Of a DNA stretch of 64,000 bases, positions 1 through 11,275 are shown in pieces. This stretch comes from Phoronis australis (Eukaryota > Phoronida > Phoronidae): positions 496,820 to 560,819 of the forward strand of contig NMRA01000122.1 of NCBI GenBank assembly GCA_002633005.1. The letters run 5' to 3'. Every line of letters starts with the position of its first letter. Position 1 is the first letter of the stretch. Under the pieces are notes generated by a model that saw only the letters and a program-made list of their open reading frames with translations, was not told the origin of the DNA and did no database searches. The position numbers and the translations under genes were made by a program.

Positions 1-899
1 TACAGAGTTATGATTAAATTAACTCCATAAATAGGAACTAGTGCTTGGCATATTTTAAAATATTGATTGGAATATCTGAGGGGAGCACAGTCATATGTGT
101 AAGGTGATAAACATAAACCAAATCTTAACCAATAACAGACTAGTTACTGAACAGGTGTTGCCTCTTCAGCTTTGTCCCAGGGTAATACAGTGATTATCTA
201 TTGATCCTGGATCAATAATGATAGCAATCGGTGCTTTATTAACAATAATTAGTCTAGCCTGAAGGACTACCAGTCCCTGGTAAGGAAATGACAGCATTAC
301 ATAATACTATCCAGTTTTAATTAATTCTCCACTAATTATTTATCTCTAAATTATGCCAAAGACCTAGCGTAGTGTCAACAAACCAACTTCCACAGTTTTG
401 TAAAAGCCTAATCAGTTCGGTAGTTATCGATCCAAAGCGATGCTGCAATGTCTGAAAATTGGTAGTTAATTGCAGGTAAGTAAATTAACTGGTCAAGCAC
501 GCACCTGATAATAGTCATCATTATTTGACCATCATGTATGACAGACATTAGGGTTAAAGTCCCACAAGCACTTACTCGTTAGGTCAAACTCGAATGAATC
601 AACTTATGCAAAGGTGACTCTTCCCTGTTGGAGCAATCAATGAATTCAGTCCAGAATTTCATCATATGCAATTAGAAACACTAGTTCCACAAGGCCCTTA
701 CATATTGACTTAACTCCACTCTGAGCAGATCGTCGATGTAAACAGCGCAATAACTGGACTGTTCATACTGGCTTCGGTAGTTAATGAACATCGAAGTAAG
801 TGGTTGGTGCCACTGTCATCATCAAAGTTATCGCTAAGTAGCATTGCACGCTATGATTTTTTTCAATGTTTCAATTTGGAAACATTTACATGCGCTAAG
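1..899. other. No recognisable feature
   Basis: AT-rich non-coding sequence. A CAG/GTAAGT word near 475 looks like a plus-strand splice donor, but every frame upstream of it contains stops, so I do not call an exon. Confidence 0.5.
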
Positions 900-938
900 T
901 GACATTAAACTTATTTCATAACGCTAAACCCTCGTGAG

Positions 939-980
939 AGACCGCCCCGAGATGGATGCTGGAGCAACTCGGGGCGGTCT
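939..980. repeat. Perfect 13-bp inverted repeat (hairpin)
   Basis: Arms AGACCGCCCCGAG (939-951) and CTCGGGGCGGTCT (968-980) are exact reverse complements around a 16-base spacer. The GC-rich stem would be stable in RNA. It lies in the CpG-rich island and has no assigned function. Confidence 0.8.
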
Positions 981-1531
981 GGGATCAAGCGGAAAAACCA
1001 CAGGGTAAATCTGTGGTCGACGAATCTATTCGGTCGATTACATTTTATTGCCCGTGAAGCCGCTAAGGGCTGCCTGAAGAAATATGACTCGCGCGTTTGT
1101 ATTTTCGCCTTTTTCAATAACATGTAAAAGATTCATCAACAAATTCCTCGTAAAATTCTGAAAACAAGCGTTTTTCTCCCACGAAAATCGATGAAGTTTT
1201 GGCCGAGATATTTCACTTTCAGTCCAGGCTAGCCCTGCACACTCAGAGAATCGTCACACAAGATTACTACGCGGTAATGCGGTTTCACTGTCAACAAAGG
1301 AAGACGTCAAAATCGACTTATAATTGTCATTTTTAAACTATTTGCATGGTAAATTATCAAAATGTAAGTAAAATCGTACTCTATATTTTAACAAGAAAAC
1401 AGCAGTTTCATTTTGGTGAACATGTCTATAAGGACCTAACTCGCGCATGGTGGTGAGTAGTGAGTCCGGCCAACACGTGAGGATGGCTGTGTTGTTGTTT
1501 TTGCTCTCAATTCAAAAGTAGCCGTTTCAAA

Positions 1532-1739
1532 ATGGAAGATGGACAGAAAATGCAGGCAGTTGACGAAAACGGCCATTGGAAGGAAGCAATTGAGCGGGGA
1601 GTAAATGACAGCGCTGGGAATTCACGTCGGTTTTCCTGGATGGCCGTCTGAGTTTGACCAGCTCGTCGAGCCGTGATTCGTGAGAGGCTGAGCCGATCGA
1701 CTACGTCGGGCTCGGTACCTGGACCTGGTGAAGAAAAAC
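1532..1739 (+). CDS. Candidate first exon, unidentified gene
   Basis: An ATG at 1532 opens a 39-codon frame beginning MEDGQKMQAV and ending at a stop before the strong donor GTAAGTAT at 1740. A weaker donor (GTAAAT) inside the frame, after codons for EAIERG, could instead end a short coding exon. No downstream exon was recognised on the plus strand and the product is unknown. It may equally be a 5' UTR exon with a uORF. Confidence 0.2.
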
Positions 1740-1740
1740 G

Positions 1741-2441
1741 TAAGTATTTTTTTGTCATCCCTTATGCTCGCATGATGCTGTTGGCTGTATAGATAAAGTA
1801 TACCGTGTTTGCGTGGGATTTTGTGTTCATGAAATTACAGACTATGTACATCTACCACATTTAAAGTCAGAGAAACATTGTTACTTAGTGAAAGATAAAC
1901 GTCTGAGCGAATATACCATGGTGCCTTCAATGTTGTGTTTGTTCTTTGTGAAGTAGATTTACTGTAACAAGTCCGATGTTGTCGGATTGAATTGGTATTC
2001 CGGGATTTTCAATGCCAGTGGCAGATCCAGAATTTTTGGAATGGTGTTCGCAAATGAAATAATGTCAAGCCATTGTTTTAAATTACCATTTAAGTTTTAT
2101 TAATAAGAGGTGGAGACAGCAATCTTCAGCCGTGTCTTTGTTACCTTGTTCTCATTTCTTTACATTTGTTTATGTTTCATTTCATTGTTTTCTGTAGATC
2201 CCCCCAACCCCCTTGCCATAGTGCACTCTCTGTTGACTGAATTTGATGACATAATATATTGATAAGCCATTGTATTCTGCATACCAGTACTAGCTTAACC
2301 CTTAGTCCTGCACACCTGGCCCTATTGTTCACTCTTGACTTTTGTTTACAAAATAATCCAGTCCAGTCTACACCCTGATTGCTTAGTTTAATATTTACCA
2401 GTGAGTAAACTGTATTTCACTTGTTGAACCTTTTCTTACTA
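1741..2441. other. No recognisable feature
   Basis: AT-rich non-coding sequence, intron-like if the neighbouring exon candidates are real. Confidence 0.4.
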
Positions 2442-2593
2442 TCATGCAGCTCTTGCTTGACAGTGCACATGTACTTTTATCTCCTCTTTTTCGAACCACT
2501 CATTAAAGCGTTTTATGGGGTTTGGTTTCTTTTCATGAATGTTTTCATCGTTGGTTTCTAATTCGTTCAACTGCTTCCCAAAACTCCTGAGTC
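2442..2593 (-). CDS. Possible PNPO-like exon (isolated)
   Basis: Minus-strand frame after an AG acceptor (exon would start at 2593) reads LRSFGKQLNEL, then PNPIKRFNEWFEKEE. The spacing of an RxF/Y motif followed by DP/NP-[IV]-K-x-F-x-x-WFE resembles the N-terminal conserved block of pyridoxamine 5'-phosphate oxidase, the FMN enzyme of vitamin B6 salvage. The frame reaches a stop at 2442; a weak donor (GT at 2473-2474) would truncate it before that. No second PNPO exon was seen downstream on this strand within the window, so the rest may lie to the left, or this is a chance or remnant match. Confidence 0.25.
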
Positions 2594-2645
2594 CTGAGCA
2601 TTGAGCAACACTCAACAATCCCTCTAAAAAATGATGCCCTTCCAA

Positions 2646-5600
2646 ACAGTGATGTGACCTTCTGACTACATGAGTGTAAGCTGTGGTACACTACTGCACG
2701 TGCACAAGGTCATCAGCACCAGAAGTTTTAAAATCACACCACCAAAACTGTGACTGTTTACATTTCAGAGAGCTTGCCGTGACAATTTCAAGAAGGTATA
2801 CCGCTTGACAGTTGCATTTATGTACACGTTGAAGCCTGGAGAATACAGACTTGATCAGGGCTTGGGATTTCCGTCTTTTAAGAGGAATTCCTTTTTTGGT
2901 GTCGATTTTCTCTGATTGGATTTCCAGTTTCCTCTTTTTATGATTTTTTCGACTTCATTAAATGTTTAGTTCAGGTAAATTTTACATCCAAAAATGTCTA
3001 TCACCCAAACCTATTTTTTGTGTATCATACATCAGCTGGAAATTTCTCCGCTGTTTTTGTTATTGCTCATTCCAAGCTCTGCTTATTTTTCGTGAAGTAA
3101 CTAGAATGGATTTCATAACATACCAGTTTATTGTACTGGATTCTTCTTGGGTTTATCAACTGTAAACTAACACTAATAGGAGCATAGGATAATAGCCACC
3201 TGTCTTAAGTTCGCACAAAAGTAGAGTACAAAATTCCAAACGTAATTTCGAGTTCCAATTCCTGTAAAAAGATCAATGACAGGGCCCAGGTATCAATTCC
3301 GGTATTTTTGGCACTTAATCGTGTTTGAAAGTGTTGTACTGTGTTTGGAAATTTGTTTGAAAAGCTGTTTTTTTTTGCTGAACAGCGTATGACCTTACTG
3401 GATTTAAGGGCCCCACCAGAGCATTTATTAGTGTGCCCTCCACTCATTTCCAATGTTCTATGTATATCAAATGCTTTGAGATGCCAGCAGGGTAGTATTC
3501 TGCATGCAGCTTTGTTGACCATTGTGGTCAGTGAGAATGTCCTACTCACATGTGTATGAATGCATAGTGTGTGCACCTCATTCATGTACCACACCAGTAT
3601 TGCCTGTGTGGTTATGGAAATGTGTAAGCTGCTTGTGTTGTATGGGCATTGTTGAGCTTGAAATGCTAGTTTTACTCCTATAAAACTAGGGATGTATTTA
3701 TTGCGACATGTCTCCGTTATTGTTGTTACTAGTTTATTGCTTAACCAGTGTATCTATTTTGAATATTCTTCAAGCCTTGGATGACTGATCTTTTCAGTTT
3801 AGGATAGTTATTGTTTGCATCCCAAGAAATGAATTACATACTGTCTTTTTTAGTATTTTTATTCAGTGACTCCTGGTGTGGTTTTGAAAATGGTTGTTTT
3901 TTAGGCTGAAATGCAGATTTTTTACCAAGTTCTGCAATGACCCTGTCATTTCCACATGGTTATCTTGAAAAGCAAATTCTTGTATACATATTATTGTCAT
4001 CTTGTGAGGTGTGCAATTTATTGCGGTTTTCAGTGACTGGTTCCACCAGGGATAGCAGTATTGTGCACCTACCGGTACTTTGCTCAAACCCATGTTTCAT
4101 ATTATTATATTGATAACTTTTCCTCGTGAAGGTAGTGATCTCAGCAGTTATATCACTTATGGTGTTTTGTCAAGTAGTAGAACCTTGTACTGCTATGACA
4201 CAAATTTTGAAGGTTTCTATGTTGTAGTTAAGTCCCACTTTAAATATTTTGCTCACCATGTGAGTTATTGTTTACATGGAGGGATTCATACTTATGGATG
4301 ATCTCATCAGGGATTGCATGTAACACTATTTGGGTGTGTATATTTGTTACATGTTCATTGTATAAAGTGTATTGTTTATATTGCAGAGTTTATAATTGTT
4401 AGTTAAAAAGATTTCGGTAGGTTATCTCAACAGTGCTTAGTGCATGTTTTGCTCATCCTGTGAAATGTAATATTTATACTGAAGAGTTTATCATCGCTAG
4501 TGCCTGTGTCCCTTATTGCTTTTCCCATAGTATGAACAACTAGTCATGTTAACGTTTGAAATTCTCATGTACAATATATATTACACTCTTCCGAAATCTT
4601 ACACTTATTTTCATTGCCCAAGCACTAATCTGAAGAGTGGCCTACTAGTTATGTGGAATGCGCACAATGCATTGTTAAAGCGAGGTGATCGTATGCCGCT
4701 GGGTTTTTGTTTTCTTACTCTTTGTGAACGCAGTGCCTGTAATTCGCATTTATTCCTAAGTTTATGCAATCATTTTAAATTACAAAACATGAAACCCTGG
4801 GAACCGGTGGGGCAGTTAAATTTTGACATCGACAATATATACGTGTCATTTGAAGTAGTAGCCCGTTGTAGGGTGCCACGACCAAAAATATGGGTACACA
4901 TCACATGTTTAACCACAAACAACAAGTGAAAGAGTTACTTTTTCAGGTAAGCGACGCGTTGCGCGCTTTGGTTGTTTTTGTCCGTTTTAGGTGGCAAGTG
5001 GCGCTTTTTTCTTTGACGATTTCGCTGAGGTACGTTTCAGAAAATCGTACTGTAGGCCTAAGTCATTTTTTCTGTGCCAGTTCATTTAGGTACACAGCAA
5101 CTGAAAAAATGGATAAATCACGTCATTTTAAATCTCCATATCGCTCCGTTATGGCCACTTCGACTTGGATGGATTTTGGCTCTTTCAAACACTCCTCCAT
5201 GCTCTATTTTTTGAAGTTCGTTAACGAAAACGCGTACCAGGATGTAAGGTTCGTGCCCTCCCCCTCGAGTTTTAGTTGGTAATTTTGACATGAAGATGAT
5301 GGTGATATTTATGCGTTCCTTGACGAGAATTCCAGCAAGTCAAGTTTTGCCTAATTCAGCTTTTCATTCATTTTTATACCGTGTATGGTCGCTGGCAAAA
5401 TAAGATACCATCAAGATTTTAGTCTAGATGTTTCCTAACTCGATTTTTAGCCATAACACTGAGCGCGCAAGAGAAGACGGAACATATTTGCGACGTTTCG
5501 TTTACTCAAAGTTAATGAGCCTAAACGTCAGAAAATATTTGTTTTCTCTTTCTCGCTTATAATGATTTTCAAGGGTTTCCGTTATTCAATTTCGGCAAGG

Positions 5601-5879
5601 TCGTCGCTTTCTCGCAAAACTACCGATTGGATGATCAATTACGCACTTATTTACTCTCCGTTTTAACGTTGATCATCGTCAATACACCTCCAAAAATTGC
5701 ACATCGTCTTTGCGCAAACTACATTGAGATTTAAGTCTCCCGAAAAAAGTTGACGATCGGATAGTGTTTAAAAGTCTAATTCTAAATTTCTCCAGTTAGT
5801 GCACAAATGAAGTAAAAGAAAGTAGTTCTGCTTGTCGCGTCAGCTGTTGGTATCATTATCTCGATTTATGACCCACAAC
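2646..5879. other. No recognisable gene
   Basis: AT-rich sequence with several chance ORFs of up to 130 codons on both strands, none with recognisable motifs. A CpG-richer patch near 4940-5760 could be regulatory, but nothing specific supports it. Confidence 0.4.
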
Positions 5880-6133
5880 GCGTGACTGGACAAAGCCTTT
5901 TCAATTTAGCCGGTGGAGCGTGAGACCCCTGAGGTCCCAATCGAGTCCTCACGACAACTTCGCGTTATGTTAAATCGAGTGGTTATCATTAGAGCAAAAT
6001 ATAAGCAGCTATTAGTGACGGCACTACCTTGTAACTGTTGACGATAACAGTGGCACCTGGCGATAACTTCGATTGGACCGAAGTTAAGCGCTCATACAGC
6101 ACCGCAGTGTTGACGTTGCATTATTAAATCCAC

Positions 6134-6220
6134 CTGTTAACTGCGATGTTATCTGGAGCTGTTAACTGCGTTGTTATCTGGAGCTGTTAACTGCGGTGTT
6201 ATCTGGAGCTGTTAACTGCG
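6134..6220. repeat. 25-bp tandem repeat, ~3.5 copies
   Basis: Unit CTGTTAACTGCGATGTTATC plus TGGAG at 6134-6158, 6159-6183 and 6184-6208, then a partial copy. Each unit contains the HpaI-type palindrome GTTAAC. Upstream (6040-6080) there is a diverged inverted version (GATAAC...GATAAC), so the array may be the subterminal part of a MITE. Confidence 0.85.
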
Positions 6221-6269
6221 ATCCAGGACCAGAGTTAAGCATTCATACTGACCGTAACTTCCCAAACCA

Positions 6270-6295
6270 TCGACGCGTCGACGTTAGTATAAAAG
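6270..6295 (+). promoter_or_regulatory. TATA-box promoter candidate
   Basis: A 12-bp palindrome TCGACGCGTCGA (6270-6281) is followed by TATAAAAG at 6288-6295. About 55 bases downstream an ATG opens a short frame that runs into a GTAAG donor at 6364. The layout resembles an RNA polymerase II promoter with a short first exon. A downstream AG acceptor near 6394 precedes an unrecognised 80-codon frame. It may belong to a transposon. Confidence 0.3.
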
Positions 6296-6639
6296 GGCCC
6301 TTCAAAAAACCAACAAAAACAGAAGGATTACACCCCAAAACATGGACCAAACAATATTTATAAAGTAAGACCTTGCATGGGACTTTAATTGCAGGGTTAC
6401 AAGAAGGTGCAAACAATTATCGATCAGCGGAGACTTGGCAGAGAATGTGCTCAACAGTCTCGGAGGGAACAATATTGGCCAGAGTTACTGAAACTTTACA
6501 CCTCAGGGTGGTAAATGCACAGCTGACCATTTCTATTGGACAAGTGGTTCAGGCCATGCCAGTTTGCTCACTGACCATTGTCCAGAGCTCAATTCACCCA
6601 ATTAGTGGCTATTATCAGTGGCCACTTGTGTTCCCCTAG

Positions 6640-7439
6640 CTATTCATTGGAACCACTTCACAGCTAGATTATGAAAATAAGTGCAATTTCCACTGGTTTT
6701 CCACCTAAGCTAATATGATGACAGAAAGATGACAACATCCCTATGTGTTGTGACAACATGGTTTGTGTGTGCTGTGTAAAGTATGTCACGTGCCTGGCAG
6801 TTTTCGCGTGCCACTATATTCTTTGCTGCAGGCTAAATAAACAGGCCCAGTGTTTGAATTGGACATAACAACCAGAGTGCATTGTCAGTCTGATACACTA
6901 CAAACAACATCAGTTACTTGAACACTCACAATCTACATCAAGTTAATACCATATGTATATGCTTGACCCCAAAAGGCATCAGAATCTTATGTAAGACAGA
7001 AAAGATCACTTGTGGAATAGCACCTGCTGTCTCTGGTTGTGATACTTCCATAGTGGAGGTCTGCCCAGAAGATGAATTTTCACAATAGATTCCCTGCACA
7101 AGGGATCACTAAAAAGGTTCTTTTCAGGACTTCAAAACTGAACGAAAAGTCTCAACTACAGAAATCTAATTCATACACTTTGCTGACAAAAGATTTTTTA
7201 TTTTCACATGGCATCTCCTTGTGCACAATTTCAGGCCAAATGGGTAAAAATTCAGGTGTCTAAGAATTTCTTCGAAAGGGTTAGGTTCACGGAATTAACC
7301 CTTAAACACTGTGGAGTTTCTCCAACAAACACTTCCAAAAAGGGCTTAACCCTTAACAACGTCAACTCGCTAAATGCAACCTGGCAAAATTTCCATTACA
7401 CCAAACTGAAAATGAGATTGACAAAAAACTCGCACGCAA
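6640..7439. other. No recognisable feature
   Basis: Non-coding, with only weak short ORFs. The right part grades into the dispersed repeat that starts near 7440. Confidence 0.4.
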
Positions 7440-8300
7440 GGAGGTGAAAACCTGGCCTCCATAAATGATGCATAGTCGGCAACAGCCAAAAATGAAAGCA
7501 AGAGCAACGCAGAGTGTTGAAATGCGCCCACGAGAGCACCGCAAACGGTGTGCTAATAAGGGTGATTATTTGCATCATAAAAAATGGCCATTAGATGGCA
7601 CAAAATACATTGAACCCATATAAAAATGGAAGGTTTGGTCGTCTGTCAAAACTTTTTGCCAAATTTCATGAAAATCCGTCAAAGAACTCCAAAGATACAA
7701 AATAACTCAAGATAACTGCCATTAGGAACCAGAGCAGAAGTTGAATTCCTCCATCTGCTGTCAAATTAATAAGAATAGAACTGCAAAATTTCAAAAACAT
7801 CTTGCAGGGGGGTTAAGGGATACAGCCATAGATGCACAAAATGTCACTAGATGGCACAAAGTACATCAAATCCTTTTGAAAACGGTTACATGTCACCATT
7901 TCTGCAACAGAAAGCTATTTACTAAATTTCGGAAAAATCCGTCAAGGAGTTTCATTGAAACAAACAAAAACATAAAATTATGAAATTACCACAAGGTACC
8001 ACAGCCTTCGCGAATCCGTCCTAAAGTCGTCATTGTCCGTTGTCAAATTCATATAAATAAACATGCTAAATTTAGAAAAGATCCTGCAGCGAGTTTAGGA
8101 GATACAGCCATGGGCGCAAAATTAAACAAAACTGCCACTAGAAGGTGCCACAGTAGTTGATGTCATCGGAAAATCATCCACCAGCCACCCTCTTCACAGC
8201 AGGAACATATATGCCAATTTTCACAATCATCTTAGAGTGGTTTGACTGATAGAAGGGCGGATCTGTCAGACATGTGGGCACATAAAAACAAGATATTTGA
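7440..8300 (+). repeat. Dispersed repeat family R1, multi-unit copy
   Basis: Roughly 200-bp diverged units recur here, each with a CCAYTAGATGGCAC-like word, then CAAATTTCATGAAAATCCGTC and GAGATACAGCC. The same words recur near 11.1, 27.4 and 56 kb, and all copies end in a small hairpin with a CACATATA core and a TAAAA tail. I take this as a transposed, probably non-autonomous repeat of unknown class. Confidence 0.65.
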
Positions 8301-10328
8301 ATTAAAGAACCGGCGAACTGAGCAAAGTTCTGGCAAAATCACTGGCAAAATCACGGGAAATATCATGGGCTCAGTAACAACCAAGCAATTTCCCTATAGA
8401 GCCCAATAGCTGTCACAGCCTTGCCCACTTCAAGGTAAGGGAAAACAGCACTTTTGGGTATGTCTGAGCAGGAGTCATAAATGGCCCAAGTACAATCTCT
8501 AAATGGGTGTGTGTATTTGAATTTGTGGAGCTGTATGGTTCCCAGTCAAGAGTACACCAGGGACAGTGGTACAGTGCCAGGGGCATTTTAATGCCCGGTT
8601 TAAGTAAGTTGAAATCATGCAGCGCATATGGACCCCAAGGTCTGGCCCTGTTAGTCCAACATGGGGATCACAGTTTAAAAAATAACAAAATATAAAAGAA
8701 TACCGACATAAATGTTGTTGTCACAGATAAGAAAATTGAGTCAAGTGTTCAGTTGCTAGACACTGACACATATAGGAAGAAGGTATGTCTTGCCTAGGTA
8801 ACAGACCCATGTTAAATAAGGTATGAGGTAAAAGGTGGTCAAGTGTTGAGTTCAGGGCTACAAATATTACATAACAGCTTGGAAAGGTTCAGAAGAAGAG
8901 GCTAGAAAGTTGCAGGGAGGAAAGGCTCCCATAAATTAATTACAAGACATTGTTGTCCATCTGCTCCCCTAACCCATGGGTCAAAGCTCTCTACTTTACT
9001 GCTAAGAACTGAGTGAGAGGACAATCCCTCTGTTCATCAATTAAATTACGGAACATAGTACCACAATAATTAGAGTAATTTCACTGTTACTAATCACACA
9101 ACCAATGTTGGCAAAATTGCAATTTTTCTCTATCTTTCACAAGATGACTACTACTAACAGATAATGAAATGATCATCACCTCAGCTGTTTCATGACAACT
9201 ACACAGTGCATGAACCACCATGCCGACAATAGAGTAATTTTTTAATGCTTGAGATTGGTTGAGGACTGACTTTAATTACAAAACAAGCTCTTCTTCAAGT
9301 TTGCCATAATGTGTGTTAAATAGGATAATTATGGGACATTACAATTTCAATTAGTTGAATTATTACATTAGCGCTAACATTCTTACAAGCGCTGAAAGAA
9401 CAACTCTTGATGGACCCTAATGATTTCTTTGCATTGATAACAGTAAATAGGCCTGTTTACATAGATGTTGTAATGGCCATTTTGATAGCTATTTTGATCC
9501 TCATTTCAACATACCCAGTAAAATCCCAACTTTAATCATCATTTTGTCACCTGCTAAGTGCAGGAAAATCCAACAGCTGCAATAAATCACTTGGGCCACC
9601 TGCTGATACCGGACGTGTCTAAAATGCATGCGCACTTCATGATAGCGCGTTGTGCCATTTGCCTTGGAAAACAAAATGCGAAATGTTTTTACTTTAATCC
9701 GGAAATGCGGAAATACGACCAGAAGGAGATTGCAATACTTTAACCTGATTCTTGGGGGATGTTGAAATCACGACATTCTCTCAGGGACCAAGAAAGATAG
9801 CATGACGTACACTCGCGTACAAAAGAATTTGGAAAAGATTTTTGCACGTTACTATGACGTAAGTGTTTGCCTATTGGCAACTGCCCTGTGTTTTTAACTG
9901 GGAGTAATATTAACTCGGATAATCCTAAGTTTTTATGACCTGTAGGTTAAACAGCAGCTTGTTTTGTTGTACCCTCAATTACTGACGATACTAATTTTAT
10001 ACTTACTCTTGGAGTTGGGCAATTGTTCCAATTAGAGTTAAGTGTATAGAAATATACTTGATTTAAGCTACAAAGAGAGCAACCAAACACCCTCCCTCAC
10101 ATGCTAACAGAGGGCGCATTGTACACTATAGGGGAAACGATGGAAAAAATCATCATGTAAACAGTCGCAGATTGCCATTAAAAAGTAAGCGTAGAAATAG
10201 CGAAGAAATAGCCCAAACATTTCACATGAACATGTTACTAATGCAGTATTCAACAGTTTTCCAGTGCAGGGCAGCAGAGGTTATGCAACACTAGATGACA
10301 ATTCATATTTCTGACCCACCTCTTCTGT
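8301..10328. other. No recognisable gene
   Basis: Non-coding sequence with no clear repeat or exon. All frames are short. Confidence 0.4.
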
Positions 10329-10462
10329 AAAGGGACAGTGCAGATGAGAACCAGGAGCTCATCCGTCTGCTGCAAAGGGACAGTGCAGATGAGAACCAGG
10401 AGCTCATCGTCTGCTGCAAAGGGACAGTGCAGATGAGAACCAGGAGCTCATCCGTCTGCTGC
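10329..10462 (+). repeat. 45-bp coding-like tandem repeat, 3 copies
   Basis: Copies lie at 10329-10373, 10374-10417 and 10418-10462. In one plus frame a copy encodes RDSADENQELIRLLQ, a 15-residue acidic/leucine unit with coiled-coil character; the frame then continues as NDDELEAAQKISRDS to a stop at about 10512. The middle copy lacks one base, which breaks the frame. A stop lies directly upstream, so it is either an exon fragment or a coding minisatellite in a pseudogene. Confidence 0.8.
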
Positions 10463-10529
10463 AACAGAACGATGATGAGCTGGAAGCTGCTCAAAAAATT
10501 TCACGTGACAGTTGATCTCAAGCAGTAAT

Positions 10530-11079
10530 CAACTGATATCACCTAAGGAACAATTTGAGACCTATTTCATAATGGTAAATAGAAAGCAGGGTCTTAACAA
10601 CATTTCTAGATGAATCAGGAGGACACATGACATATCTTAGTCCCCCACTCCAAATCTACTCAAGGGCACTGTCTCCCTGCCCCCACTATAATACGCCCTT
10701 GTAACCGCTTTAAGAAACGTAGTTGGGTCCTAATTTCATGCAACAGGCCACTAAGGCCCAGTCGTTTGTATTATTTGACTGAATTGGGTAAATGCAACAA
10801 AATCTCCCAAGATATATTATAAAATAGCTAAGTGTTGTTAACTGATAAACTGTATGCACAAATTTGATTGAAGCACCACCTATTAACCACCAAGAAAGTT
10901 GTGCTTCCTTGGCAAAAATCATGCCAGTGCAAAGAAGCCACGGGAGGTTACCTTTATTGTAGGCTGGACTCTGAACATTTGGAAAACAATTGATACATCT
11001 CACTGCACACCTCAGTTCAATCAACATCACATAATGGTAAACAACAGTAGCTGGGCCAGTCAGCTACACTGGGGTCAGC
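10530..11079. other. No recognisable feature
   Basis: Non-coding; overlapping chance ORFs on both strands. Confidence 0.4.
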
Positions 11080-11275
11080 GAGTGCTCGCTTACGGATGGA
11101 CAATTTCAGGTGTCATCACTTCCTACCAGCAAATGTCGTCCAATCCATGAAAGAAACATATGTGCAAAATTTCACGAACATACGTCAAAGGGTTTTGGAG
11201 ACAGAGCAGCAGACACCGGAGATGACGGCATAATGCGTCCACATATAAATACGTGGTCCCATAAAAATTCTCTGG
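11080..11275 (+). repeat. Dispersed repeat R1, 3' fragment
   Basis: Shares with the copies at 27.6 and 56.1 kb the words GCAAAATTTCACGAA, GGAGACAGAGCAG and AGATGACGGCATAATG, and the terminal hairpin CCACATATAAATACGTGG followed by TAAAAA. Only the 3' end of the family is present. Confidence 0.55.

Larger units (their letters stand above)
900..1740. promoter_or_regulatory. CpG-rich, promoter-like island
   Basis: This block is visibly richer in G+C and CpG than the flanking DNA and ends in a strong plus-strand splice donor (GTAAGTAT from 1740). It also contains a 13-bp perfect inverted repeat at 939-980. The composition suggests a promoter or first-exon region, possibly bidirectional. This is inference from composition and the donor site; no TATA box stands out. 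Confidence 0.35.

Noticed and set aside
2769-2795. 27-bp plus-strand microexon after the 1739 donor
   Set aside because: In-frame joining is possible, but the upstream frame has a stop at 1689 with no ATG after it, and the donor GTATAC is weak.
3205-3594. 129-codon minus-strand ORF
   Set aside because: No recognisable motif, overlapped by an ORF on the other strand, no splice or promoter context.
4546-5282. Overlapping 127- and 130-codon plus-strand ORFs
   Set aside because: Unlike any family I know, with composition typical of translated AT-rich DNA.
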